Shown here one piece after another: positions 7,176 through 15,261 of a DNA stretch of 38,088 bases. The stretch's first letter is position 1, and every line of letters starts with the position of its first letter. Below the pieces are notes generated by a model. It searched no databases. It was not told the DNA's origin and saw only the letters and a program-made list of their open reading frames with translations. The stretch is from Wukongarchaeum sp048886645 (lineage in GTDB: Archaea > Asgardarchaeota > Wukongarchaeia > Wukongarchaeales > Wukongarchaeaceae): contig JBHLKN010000006.1 in NCBI GenBank assembly GCA_048886645.1, positions 1 to 38,088 of the forward strand, written 5' to 3'. The position numbers were made by a program, and so were the translations under genes.

Positions 7176-8831
7176 TTAGGTATTTTTTTGGGTTACATTT
7201 GCTTTTGTGATTTTTTCTGCGCTGTGTTCTAGCCTATGGAATTTAAATACGTGTTCTGGGCACACTTTTTCACATCTGATGCAAGCACTGCCATCGCAGA
7301 GGTCACTTAATACAAAAATCTTTGGAAAATCAAAAAGAACAGCGTTTTCTGGACATTCTTCAGCACATTTTTCACACTCGGTACATCCTTCAAACTCAGC
7401 AACCAGTGTAACCCCTATTTCTTTCAACACTCTTAATCCCATTTCACCAACATCAGGAATATCACGCTTAACCTTCTTTTCAATTTTTGTAGTCTTTGAT
7501 GGAGGAGGTATTTCTTGGATGTTTTTAAATTTAAGCATCTGGTTATACATTTGAAACGGCATGCCCTCGTCCCAATATGCTAGCTCTTGCAAGTAAGCAA
7601 ATTCAAAGACTGGCGCTGTTGCAAACATTACGTGTTTTGCTCGCATTTCGTCGGCTATTTTTTGAAGCTTTTCTAGGAGGCTTGGATCCCTGATCAGGTC
7701 TACGGCCATTGCTAGCGAGGTGTTACCCATCTGGTATATTCTTTCTGAAGTTGCAGGGATTTGACCAACCATTTTAGATTTTACTGCGTCCACGTACGTT
7801 CCAGCTGCCCCGCACATATACATCTCGTTAACATCATTTAACGTTATGCCTGCCTCTTCCACTAAAGTTATGTGTCCTGCCCTGAAGGCCCCAAGGGCTT
7901 TTCCTGCTTCAAGAAGGTCGGTCTCCGTGATCCTTACCCCATCTTGTAGGTGAAGGAATTTATCTCGAGTAGCAATTTTTGGCAGTTTTATGAATCCACT
8001 ATCTAAGCCATAAGCAATCGCTGCTATTACCCCTGTACCTGTAACGCCTTTTGCTTTACCATGCATAGGCCCTTCTTCAATCATTGTTCCTGTGGCGATG
8101 TCTATAAGGTCACCTTTCTGGGCTAGGATGTCTTCATCTAAGACTATGCATCGGTAATATCCGCCTTCTTGTTCTAAGTCGGAGATTGCTCCTGGAGACG
8201 CCAGCATCCCATCCTCTATATGTTGTCCTTCTATGGCTGGTCCCGCTGCTGCTGAGCCGCTGAGGATGTCTCCATCAACTTTGAGGGCGATTTCGGCGTT
8301 GGTGCCGAAGTCGGTTACAAGGGCGATCTCTTTTGTTTCAAGAAAGCCGCTTTTGAACATCATGGCTAAAGCGTCAGCCCCGATTTCGTGGCGGATAGCT
8401 GGGGGGATTAGGACGTCAGCGTCGGGATTTATGTTTAACTTTAGATCGCTTGCTTTAAGGATCGTGGCGTTTCTACTTGGCGGGACAACTCCTTCGAGTT
8501 CAAGTTTCCTTTTTCCCGCCCATGCAAGGTCCCTGATCTCTATGTTTTGAAAAATTGAGAGCTGGATAGGGTTGCCGCAAACAGCAGCTCTTTCAACTTC
8601 TTCTAAGTTGATGCCGAGTTGCGCAAATAGGGTGTTTATTGTGTCCAACATTAGGTCGTTTGCTACATCTTCGCTGACCTCTACAGCAAAGTGGAGGTGA
8701 TCCATAACGTTAGCTCCTGGGACGGGGTGTCGTAAAGTGATTGCAGTTGATAAAATTTTACCATTATTGAGATCGATAGCTTGTGCTCTAAAACCGCTAG
8801 TTCCTAGATCAAAACCAATTCCAAGACGCAA
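7176..8831 (-). CDS. ramA: RamA-like reductive activator of corrinoid methyltransferase proteins
   Basis: 551-residue ASKHA-fold ATPase with a C-terminal 2[4Fe-4S] module, matching RamA (DUF4445 family). RamA uses ATP to reduce inactive Co(II) corrinoid back to Co(I). The N-terminus GIGFDLGTSGFRAQAIDL is the phosphate-binding loop of the fold. ALVTDFGTNAEIALK (about residue 190), VTGTGVIAAIAYGLD and CGAAGTYVDA are further family segments. Two ferredoxin-like clusters follow from about 480: CTECEKCAEECPE and CDGSACIRCEKVCPE. Length is normal (Methanosarcina RamA is about 540). The start was set at TTG 8831, six bases after AGGTGA; the GTG and ATG upstream overlap that site. It lies 293 bases downstream of a corrinoid-protein gene on the same strand and has its own TATA-like box near 8940-8955. 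Confidence 0.92.
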   Translation of the reverse strand: MRLGIGFDLGTSGFRAQAIDLNNGKILSTAITLRHPVPGANVMDHLHFAVEVSEDVANDLMLDTINTLFAQLGINLEEVERAAVCGNPIQLSIFQNIEIRDLAWAGKRKLELEGVVPPSRNATILKASDLKLNINPDADVLIPPAIRHEIGADALAMMFKSGFLETKEIALVTDFGTNAEIALKVDGDILSGSAAAGPAIEGQHIEDGMLASPGAISDLEQEGGYYRCIVLDEDILAQKGDLIDIATGTMIEEGPMHGKAKGVTGTGVIAAIAYGLDSGFIKLPKIATRDKFLHLQDGVRITETDLLEAGKALGAFRAGHITLVEEAGITLNDVNEMYMCGAAGTYVDAVKSKMVGQIPATSERIYQMGNTSLAMAVDLIRDPSLLEKLQKIADEMRAKHVMFATAPVFEFAYLQELAYWDEGMPFQMYNQMLKFKNIQEIPPPSKTTKIEKKVKRDIPDVGEMGLRVLKEIGVTLVAEFEGCTECEKCAEECPENAVLFDFPKIFVLSDLCDGSACIRCEKVCPEHVFKFHRLEHSAEKITKANVTQKNT

Positions 8832-9124
8832 AAACATCACCTACTTTTCTTTACATTTAAATTGATTGAGGTTAATTATCCTAGAAACAATGTCTAGTCT
8901 TTAATGTTACTTGTATGCGTATTGAGAGTCCTTTGTTTTGATAATATAAATCTTACTAAACAAGTTTTTATTTAAACCTTTATTTCTTTTTTGGAAGGTT
9001 TAGACTATATCTTCCTTTTTTAACAGTTTATTACGGGGATCTTCTTTGTATTTTATGAATTCTTGAAAAGTATTTAAGATGGTTAATTGGGTGCTTTTCT
9101 GATCTCTTTCGATCCTATTTTCTG

Positions 9125-9784
9125 TTATTTGATGAGGTTTTTAGCTTCTTCTACGCTTTTTAAGACGTCGTTTGTTAGGAGATCTATTTCTTTATCCAAT
9201 CCCTTTAAATCCTTATTTAGCAAGCCTCCGCCCAAGATTATTTTCACTTTTTCCCTTAATCCTTCTTTTTTTAAGAGTTCTATGATCTCTTTTATTGTAG
9301 TTATTGTCGCAGTATATTCCGCAGATAGTACTAGCAAATTTGCATCCATTTCCCTTATTTTTTTCATGACCATATCAGGAGATGCTGGTTGAGGGAAGTT
9401 GTATACCTTAAAACCGTTAACATTGAATATTCGCGCCAAGACCTCTTTTATCATTATGTGACCTTCACCTGTAACACAAGCAAATATTGCTTTGCCTACC
9501 GGGGGTTCTGGTAATTTGATATTTGCATCTATCTCCATTAAAACCCCATAAAGAGCCATAAGAGATTCTGTCCACTTTTTCATTGCCACTTTTTCCTCCT
9601 CTGAATACTCTGGAACTGAACATATTGCCTCTCCTATTTCTAAAACTGCTTTAAAAATACCGTCCACTAAAATGGTTTTGATATCAACACCTTGGCTTAA
9701 AAGTGTTCTAAGGCTGGAAGAGGCTTTACTACTTTGCCCTTCTTTAAGGCTCTCAACTAATTCGTTTAAGGCTGGGTTATCCAT
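9125..9784 (-). CDS. Divergent methyltransferase corrinoid-type protein with altered B12 motif
   Basis: 219-residue protein with the two-domain layout of MtaC/MtbC-type corrinoid proteins: a helical cap (about 1-90) and a Rossmann domain (about 95-215). The cobalamin lower-ligand motif, normally DxHxxG, reads EGHIMI (in TGEGHIMIKEV), so the His is present but Asp is replaced by Glu and the Gly by Ile. The serine/threonine segment LSAEYTATITT and the glycine turn ILGGGLL are kept. It may still bind corrinoid weakly or serve a regulatory role. The leader GGAGAGACCGAAAATGG is identical over 17 bases to that of mtaC. The gene is followed by ramA on the same strand. It does not match MtaC closely, and its partner methyltransferase is not seen. 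Confidence 0.75.
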   Translation of the reverse strand: MDNPALNELVESLKEGQSSKASSSLRTLLSQGVDIKTILVDGIFKAVLEIGEAICSVPEYSEEEKVAMKKWTESLMALYGVLMEIDANIKLPEPPVGKAIFACVTGEGHIMIKEVLARIFNVNGFKVYNFPQPASPDMVMKKIREMDANLLVLSAEYTATITTIKEIIELLKKEGLREKVKIILGGGLLNKDLKGLDKEIDLLTNDVLKSVEEAKNLIK

Positions 9785-10299
9785 TTTCGGTCTCTCCTAT
9801 TTTAATCCACAATTTTAAGAAATATATTAAGTTCCTTTATATTTTCATATTTAAAAATTTGGATGTGAATGTCTTAAAGAACTAAAAATAAATATCCTGC
9901 CTAATATTAATCTAAAAACTCGTCGTGAAGGCGCATTTCAGGTCAAAAACTCCTCAAAAAAAATGACAAAAAACCTTTAGAAAAAGTACCTGAAACGATA
10001 GATCTGTAAGCTCGAATAAAATAAAAAACGCGATCAAAGTCATTTTAAAACTCTAAAAAACATTATTTATAACTAAGAAATAAAAAATTAAAGATAAGAT
10101 AAAAAAATGAAACAAAAAATCATTATCAGAGAAAGATTAAGAGGAATTTTTATTTATTTATCTTAAAATTATTTTATTTCTAATTGTAAAATATTTAAAT
10201 GCTTGAAAACTATTTTACATTATAATATTAAAAAAGATTAAATGAAAACTTGGCTTGAGTTTCTATGAGAATACTATGAAGGACTAACTAGAGGAAAAA
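9785..10299. other. A+T-rich intergenic region with divergent promoters
   Basis: This holds the promoter of the minus-strand corrinoid gene (A+T box around 9836-9860) and that of the plus-strand regulator (see 10185-10219). An 8-bp inverted repeat, TTTCAGGT (9936-9943) and ACCTGAAA (9988-9995), encloses 44 bases in the most G+C-rich part. It could be a small RNA stem or a regulatory pair; no RNA family was recognised. Confidence 0.4.
10185..10219. promoter_or_regulatory. Inverted repeat flanking the TATA box of the winged-helix gene (operator candidate)
   Basis: TGTAAAATA at 10185-10193 and TATTTTACA at 10211-10219 form a perfect 9-bp inverted repeat with a 17-base spacer. The spacer includes the TATA-like TATTTAAATG (10192-10201, overlapping the left arm). 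A dimeric regulator bound here would block TBP, so the downstream winged-helix gene at 10300 may control itself. Confidence 0.5.
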
Positions 10300-10884
10300 A
10301 TGATGGAAGATATACCAGTTGAGCTCCTAGAGTTGCTTGAAAGAAGCAAAGTCCGTTGGGAAGTCCTTAAATTCCTCGCAGAACAGTCTTTACCAAGCTA
10401 TGTTAACCAAATAGCGAAAAAAGTTAAAACAGCTTCTCGAAATGTTAGTGCTGCCCTAAAAGTTTTTGAAGAGTTAGAACTGGTTGAATTCGTTAAAAAG
10501 GAAGAGAAGGATAAACCTTTAAGGATGAAGTTTTGGCGTATAACCCCTAAAGGCCGCTGGATAGTCGAGATCCTAAAAGAAAGTAAAAGAAAGGAGGGGA
10601 AAATAGATAAAGAAGAAAGTGAGGTTTTACTAGAACATGAACTAAAAATAGCGCCAGGAAAACCCATTGATTTATTTGGAAAAAGAAAAGAAAAAGAAGA
10701 AACAAAGAAAAAATCAATACCAAGAAAAATAGATTTCAGCAAAGTTTTCATCCGGTATAACCTAAAAAAAGAAGAAGAAACAGTAAAGAAGGAAGAAGAA
10801 CCTTCAAAACAAAAAAAAGAAGGTATAAATTTCGACAAGGTTTTCATTCGATATAACCTAAAAAGAAAGCTAAATAAGACTTAA
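10300..10884 (+). CDS. Winged-helix transcriptional regulator with lysine-rich tail and duplicated FIRYNLK motif
   Basis: 194-residue protein. Residues about 10-95 form a winged helix: RWEVLKFLAEQSLPSYVNQI, KKVKTASRNVSAALKVFEEL (recognition helix), then LRMKFWRITPKGRWIVEIL as wing and final helix. From about 100 the chain is highly charged and probably disordered. It contains two copies of a short motif, IDFSKVFIRYNLKK and INFDKVFIRYNLKR, about 35 residues apart. Such repeated hydrophobic islands in a charged tail look like docking peptides for a partner protein. A GAGG ribosome site precedes ATG 10300. The gene is convergent with mtaA and close to the mta/ram genes, so it may regulate them; this is inference. 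Confidence 0.72.
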   Translation: MMEDIPVELLELLERSKVRWEVLKFLAEQSLPSYVNQIAKKVKTASRNVSAALKVFEELELVEFVKKEEKDKPLRMKFWRITPKGRWIVEILKESKRKEGKIDKEESEVLLEHELKIAPGKPIDLFGKRKEKEETKKKSIPRKIDFSKVFIRYNLKKEEETVKKEEEPSKQKKEGINFDKVFIRYNLKRKLNKT

Positions 10885-10968
10885 CTGATTATTGTTAGCT
10901 ATTTTAAAAAACAATAAAAAAAATGGGTTGGAAGGAATAAGAGAAGTTAATAGGCAGTTTTACTTCTA

Positions 10969-11991
10969 TTAGGTTCCGCTGAATTCTATTGCTGCTTCTA
11001 CCATGGCTTTTATATTTGCGTTTTTTGTTATGGGCGATATGGCGCATCCTGGCGCTACGAGGTCTACTCCCTGTTTTATGTTGTTTGTCGCCTGTTCTTT
11101 TACTTTTTCTGGTGTTCCTAGAAACAAGGCTTCAACAGTGTCAACGTTGCCCATTATTGTGCATATTCCCTTTACTTTTGGAATTGCTTTGTTCATGTCT
11201 GTCTTGTTGTCCACGCTGATGCAGGTGGCGCCAGAGTTCATCATGGGTTCAACGATAAGGTCTCCTTGACCGCAAACGTGGAGGATGGTGGTTCCTTTAA
11301 TCTTTTTAATGCAATTGGTGTTATAGGGAGCTGCAAACTCCGCATACATCTTGGGGCTTAGGATGTCTGTGGAGGCAAGCATGTCTTCAATGCATACCAC
11401 GTCTGCTCCAGCGTCAAGCTGGGCGTTAGCATAATCAGCGATAAGATCCACCCCTATCTCAGAAAACCTTTTAACCTTTTCAGGATCCCTCATGATCATT
11501 ATCAAGATCTTGTTTATCTCCGCCAGATGGCCTGCTAAGGAGAAAGGGCCGTTGGTGTGACTGATTATAGGGGCCTCCTCACCAACTTCCTTCTTCATGA
11601 TTTCTATGGCTTTCAAAATCGCAGGTATTCTGCCCTTTTCAAGGAAGTCTTCAGGGATAGAGATCTCCTCTGGTTCCTTATAACCGTGGAAGGGAACAGA
11701 GGGTATAGACTCCTTCTTCTTACCAAGGTCCACTTCGCAACCCAGTATTTCTGCTTCAACAGCTTGGTCAAAGGGGGCGTCAACCACTTCCAAACCACAC
11801 TGTTTGTAAGCGCCCATGCCCAACTGGGCCATTATCTGAGCATCACTATGACCTTCAGGCCAATAAACTCCCAAATTATCCATCTGCTCTACAGTAACCG
11901 TCTGGTTAGCACAAGTAACGGGAACCCTGTCTACTTCATCCTTCTTGCCCGAAATAGCAAGCATTACACGGTCTTTTGAACTTAAAACCAA
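10969..11991 (-). CDS. mtaA: MtaA-like methylcobamide:thiol (coenzyme M) methyltransferase
   Basis: 340-residue UroD-fold zinc methyltransferase. It takes the methyl group from methylated MtaC and passes it to a thiol, coenzyme M in methanogens. The zinc ligands are visible as HVC (His238, Cys240) and Cys316 in APGCAISP. Other family segments are DRVPVTCANQTV near the start, PIISHTNGPFSLAGHL, and DAGADVVCIEDMLASTD. The start is placed at TTG 11991, six bases after GAGGTG; the upstream GTG at 12024 would add a non-conserved 11-residue extension. It follows mtaC on the same strand after 97 bases, with a T-rich stretch between them, and is probably co-transcribed or has its own start. In an organism without methyl-CoM reductase the acceptor could differ. 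Confidence 0.88.
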   Translation of the reverse strand: MVLSSKDRVMLAISGKKDEVDRVPVTCANQTVTVEQMDNLGVYWPEGHSDAQIMAQLGMGAYKQCGLEVVDAPFDQAVEAEILGCEVDLGKKKESIPSVPFHGYKEPEEISIPEDFLEKGRIPAILKAIEIMKKEVGEEAPIISHTNGPFSLAGHLAEINKILIMIMRDPEKVKRFSEIGVDLIADYANAQLDAGADVVCIEDMLASTDILSPKMYAEFAAPYNTNCIKKIKGTTILHVCGQGDLIVEPMMNSGATCISVDNKTDMNKAIPKVKGICTIMGNVDTVEALFLGTPEKVKEQATNNIKQGVDLVAPGCAISPITKNANIKAMVEAAIEFSGT

Positions 11992-12088
11992 CAAAAACAC
12001 CTCAAAATGGCTTTGACAAAACACCTCTAAAATAAAAACTAAAATAAAAAAAATAAGGGGAGGTTAGGAGTGATAAGTAGGTTTTGAA

Positions 12089-12889
12089 TTACCACTTGTA
12101 GGCGTAGCCGCCTGTGATTTCTTCGTAGTTTTCGCGAATTGTTTTCCAGCTTTTACCTTTTACTGCGTTTTCTGCTAGCGCTGGAGCGTGGTGGGCTTTA
12201 ACGCCGTGGATTCCATAGTCGTAGGCTTCTACAAAGTCTCTGGTAACAGCGCCACCGCCGCAAACAAACGGTATTACAATACCCAACTCTTTAAGCCGGG
12301 CAGCGATTCTTGGAAAAGCGGTCATTGTTGTTGTCATAAGGGCTGTTCCTGTCACCATTGCGGGCTTCTTTTCTTTGACAGTGTTAACGACAGTCTCTAC
12401 AGGTACGTCTCTCCCTAGGTTAATAACTTCATATCCATTGGCAGCAAGCAATGCGCTAACTATTTCTTTTCCTATATCGTGGATATCGCCTTCGGCTACA
12501 TGAGTGACTACTAATCCTAACTTTTCGGACGGTCGGCCAAGCTTGGTTTCACATACTACTATGCCTGATTGCATCGCATCAGCTGCGATCATTACTTGGG
12601 GTAAGAAGAACATGCCTTTATCATAAAGCTCGCTTACAACGCCCATTCCAGCGATTAAGCCATCATTAATAGCTTTTATTGGATCTATTCCTTTATCAAA
12701 TGCGGCTTTTAGGCTCGATGCAACAGCTGCTGGATCTCCATCAATTACAGCTTTAGCTACCGCGCTAAAACTTGGGTCACTAGGCAGACCTGCTTTAATT
12801 ACGGCGTCTGGGGATAAGGCCTCTTTTTCAATACTATAGCGTCTGAAAACAGTTTTGAGATTTTTTGCTTTATCAGCTAAGATAACCAT
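12089..12889 (-). CDS. mtaC: MtaC, methanol-specific corrinoid protein
   Basis: 266-residue corrinoid protein that carries the methyl group between MtaB and MtaA. The helical cap covers about 35-120 (DPIKAINDGLIAGMGVVSEL, FLPQVMIAADAM). The Rossmann domain follows with GDIHDIG at 134-140, His137 being the lower cobalt ligand, then VINLGRDVP, TGTALMTTTMTAF and FVCGGGAV. The TALMTTTM segment and VAEGDIHDIGKEI match MtaC rather than the methylamine corrinoid proteins. The start was set at ATG 12889, after GGAGAGACC; the TTG at 12904 overlaps that site. A palindrome and a duplicated promoter lie upstream. mtaA follows. Its partner mtaB is on the other strand, 4.8 kb away, which is unusual because mtaC and mtaB are commonly adjacent. 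Confidence 0.93.
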   Translation of the reverse strand: MVILADKAKNLKTVFRRYSIEKEALSPDAVIKAGLPSDPSFSAVAKAVIDGDPAAVASSLKAAFDKGIDPIKAINDGLIAGMGVVSELYDKGMFFLPQVMIAADAMQSGIVVCETKLGRPSEKLGLVVTHVAEGDIHDIGKEIVSALLAANGYEVINLGRDVPVETVVNTVKEKKPAMVTGTALMTTTMTAFPRIAARLKELGIVIPFVCGGGAVTRDFVEAYDYGIHGVKAHHAPALAENAVKGKSWKTIRENYEEITGGYAYKW

Positions 12890-12904
12890 TTTCGGTCTCT
12901 CCAA

Positions 12905-12919
12905 ACGTTAGTCTAACGT
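12905..12919. promoter_or_regulatory. 15-bp palindrome in the mtaC leader (operator or RNA hairpin candidate)
   Basis: ACGTTAG-T-CTAACGT is a perfect 7-bp inverted repeat with a one-base centre, 16 bases upstream of mtaC. A further half-site, CTAACG, lies at 12932-12937. The predicted transcription start (about 25 bases from the TATA box) falls near 12930-12937, so a bound protein would block initiation or early elongation. Confidence 0.5.
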
Positions 12920-12958
12920 CTCCTTTTATGACTAACGCATGATTTGTAATCTGCACGC

Positions 12959-13024
12959 AATATATAAGTATTTCGTCTCATAAAAGAGTTTAATATATAA
13001 GTATTTTATATTGTAAAAGAGTTT
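12959..13024 (-). promoter_or_regulatory. Tandemly duplicated promoter of mtaC
   Basis: Two 33-bp units, 12959-12991 and 12992-13024, match at 25 of 33 positions. Both have AATATATAAGTATTT at one end and AAAAGAGTTT at the other and differ only in the eight middle bases. Each carries a TATA box, read on the minus strand as ATACTTATATATT. The arrangement could give two start sites or two regulator sites. Confidence 0.6.
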
Positions 13025-13352
13025 ACTTAATAAAACATAGATATATAAATTGTATTTAAAAACTAATAGAGAAAATACAATTTGGCGTTTTTTAGAGACT
13101 TAATCTCTGAGAAATAATTCAATGATACTATATTTTAGATTTATTAAATATTTTATAAAGGTAGAATTTTTCCGATATTAATAATAGAGCAATCTTTCGT
13201 TTGCCATTTAAATTTGTAAACATTTTTTTAATAAAATAAATAATGATTATTATAAGTAATTAAATTTCTCTTTTCTTTATCATAATTAAGTCTAAGTTAA
13301 TTAAAGTTATAATTTTTATATTACCTTTTTATAATCTTTAAAAGCAAAGCAC

Positions 13353-13380
13353 AAATTTATAAAGTGATTTAAATATATTT
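13353..13380 (+). promoter_or_regulatory. Promoter of the chaperonin-like gene
   Basis: TATA-like boxes TTTATAAAG (13356-13364) and TTTAAATATATTT (13368-13380) precede the ribosome site GAGGAG at 13403-13408. The leader is predicted to be short (10-30 bases). Confidence 0.4.
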
Positions 13381-13415
13381 TAAAAGTTGAATTTATTCGC
13401 TAGAGGAGTTTTAAA

Positions 13416-15113
13416 ATGAGCAAGATTCAAAACGATAGAATCCCGGTTTGGACTGAAGGATCCAAATATATTAAAGGGGAAGAGGCAAGAAAAATAAACA
13501 TTGAGGCTTTTAAAGCTTTTGCAGAAGCTTTAAAGACATCTCTAGGGCCTGACGGGTTAGATAAAATTTTAATGACCATTCATGGACCTAGACCTCAAGA
13601 TGTTGACACCGTGATAAGCAATTATGGAGCAGAAATCATAAAATCCGTTCACGTTGAGCATCCTATAGCCAAGTTTATTACCAAAGTTGTAGAAGCACAA
13701 GAGGAGGAGGTTGGAGATGGTACTAAAAGCGTGATTATAATTGCAGGTGAACTTCTCAGAAAAGCTGAAGAACTTTTAAAGATGGGAATTCATCCCACCA
13801 TGATCATAAAAGGTTATAAAAAAGCATTAGAAGAAGTTTTTAAGATTTTAAAAGAAATAGCAATCTTTGTTGACATAAATAAAGATAATAACGTTTTGAA
13901 AAGGGTTGCAATCAGCACCATGAACAATAAAACAATAGAAGGTTCAGAACAAACTCTAGCCGATATGATTATAAAAGCAGTAAAACAGGTCGCAGAAAAG
14001 GTTAACGGAGAAAAATGGAAAGTAGACCTGGATAATATAGGTTTGGTACGTAAGGAAGGAGGAGGCATTTCAGATACAAAAATTATTAATGGATTGATTT
14101 TAGATAAACAAGTTGTTTATAAGCAAATGCCAAAAAGGATTAAAAATTGTAAAATATTGCTTATAAATAAAAACTTAGATGCTTTATTTTTCAGGCGTTC
14201 TGAGGCCCGTGCTACAAAATTAGTTATTACTAAATTGGGACAAAGAGAAGATTTCGCTAACCAGCAGAGAAATATTATAGAAGAGATAGTGGACAAATTT
14301 GCTGAAACAGGAGCTAATGTTATTTTTTGCCAACAACAGATCGATTATGTGTTTTATCAACCTTTATTTAAAAGAGGAATTGCCGCTATTGAGAATACTT
14401 TGCTCTATGATATGGAGAGATTAGTTAAAGCTACTGGAGCAAGAGTGATTCAAGACCTTTTTGACTTAACACCTGAAGACTTAGGGGAAGCAGAACTATT
14501 TGAGAGGCGTAAGGTTGGTGATGAAGAATTGATTTTCATAGAGGGGGTAGAAGATCCGAAAGCTATTGGAATCCTTGTAAGGGGTAGTATTGATGATGTT
14601 GCAAGAGAAGTTAGTAGAATAATTACAAATGGGTTAAATGTGGTAAAAAATGTAGTAGAAAATCCTTTTGTGGTGGTTGGAGGTGGAGCGGTTGAACTGG
14701 AGCTTTCAAAAAGACTTAGATCACATGCTTACAAGTATGATAAAAGGGAACAATTAGCGGTAAAAAAGTTCGCTGAAAGTCTTGAATGCATACCAGAAGC
14801 TCTAACAAAGAATGCAGGTTTTGATGCTCAAGAGCTGTTAGCAAACCTAAAAATGGAACATAAAAACGGAAAAGCTAACATTGGATTTGATTGTCTTAGA
14901 GGCACTATAGGAGATGTTGGAGGGGAAAATGGAATTTTTGAACCGTTAAACGTTAAAAAACAGATCTTACTAGGGGCCTTTGAAGCAACAACAACGGTGC
15001 TTAGAATAGATAGGATTTTTGTTGGGAGACAAGGGCCTGGAGGACCGTTATACGTTGGAGATAAAAAAAGAGCACAAAAAGAGATGGAAGAAAACTTCCC
15101 AGAAAAGTTTTAA
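13416..15113 (+). CDS. Divergent group II chaperonin (thermosome-like) paralogue, catalytic residues changed
   Basis: 565-residue protein with thermosome/CCT architecture throughout. An equatorial domain (LKTSLGPDGLDKIL; GDGTKSVIIIAGELLRKAEELL; HPTMIIKGY) is followed by intermediate and apical domains, and a C-terminal equatorial half (GILVRGSIDDVAREVSR; VVVGGGAVELELSKRLR; LTKNAGFDAQELL). Key ATPase residues are altered. The ISNDGATIL loop reads ISNYGAEII (Asp to Tyr at 70), GDGTTT reads GDGTKS, and the catalytic Asp of the TDSL helix is Asn405 in IITNGL. The final RIDD is RIDR. It therefore probably does not hydrolyse ATP normally. It could be a lid or assembly subunit of a hetero-oligomeric thermosome, or a dedicated holdase; Methanosarcina also has atypical extra Hsp60s. 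It stands alone between mtaC and an unknown gene. Confidence 0.88.
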   Translation: MSKIQNDRIPVWTEGSKYIKGEEARKINIEAFKAFAEALKTSLGPDGLDKILMTIHGPRPQDVDTVISNYGAEIIKSVHVEHPIAKFITKVVEAQEEEVGDGTKSVIIIAGELLRKAEELLKMGIHPTMIIKGYKKALEEVFKILKEIAIFVDINKDNNVLKRVAISTMNNKTIEGSEQTLADMIIKAVKQVAEKVNGEKWKVDLDNIGLVRKEGGGISDTKIINGLILDKQVVYKQMPKRIKNCKILLINKNLDALFFRRSEARATKLVITKLGQREDFANQQRNIIEEIVDKFAETGANVIFCQQQIDYVFYQPLFKRGIAAIENTLLYDMERLVKATGARVIQDLFDLTPEDLGEAELFERRKVGDEELIFIEGVEDPKAIGILVRGSIDDVAREVSRIITNGLNVVKNVVENPFVVVGGGAVELELSKRLRSHAYKYDKREQLAVKKFAESLECIPEALTKNAGFDAQELLANLKMEHKNGKANIGFDCLRGTIGDVGGENGIFEPLNVKKQILLGAFEATTTVLRIDRIFVGRQGPGGPLYVGDKKRAQKEMEENFPEKF

Positions 15114-15261
15114 AATGAAACAATAAAACGTCAATATTTTATGATGCAATGATAAATAACTATAAAAATAACATAAGAAATATTTTAAATAGAAAAATAA
15201 ATAAAAAGATGTTTGATCTTCTTATCTATCGATGGTTATTCTTTTTCTATTATTTTTTAAT

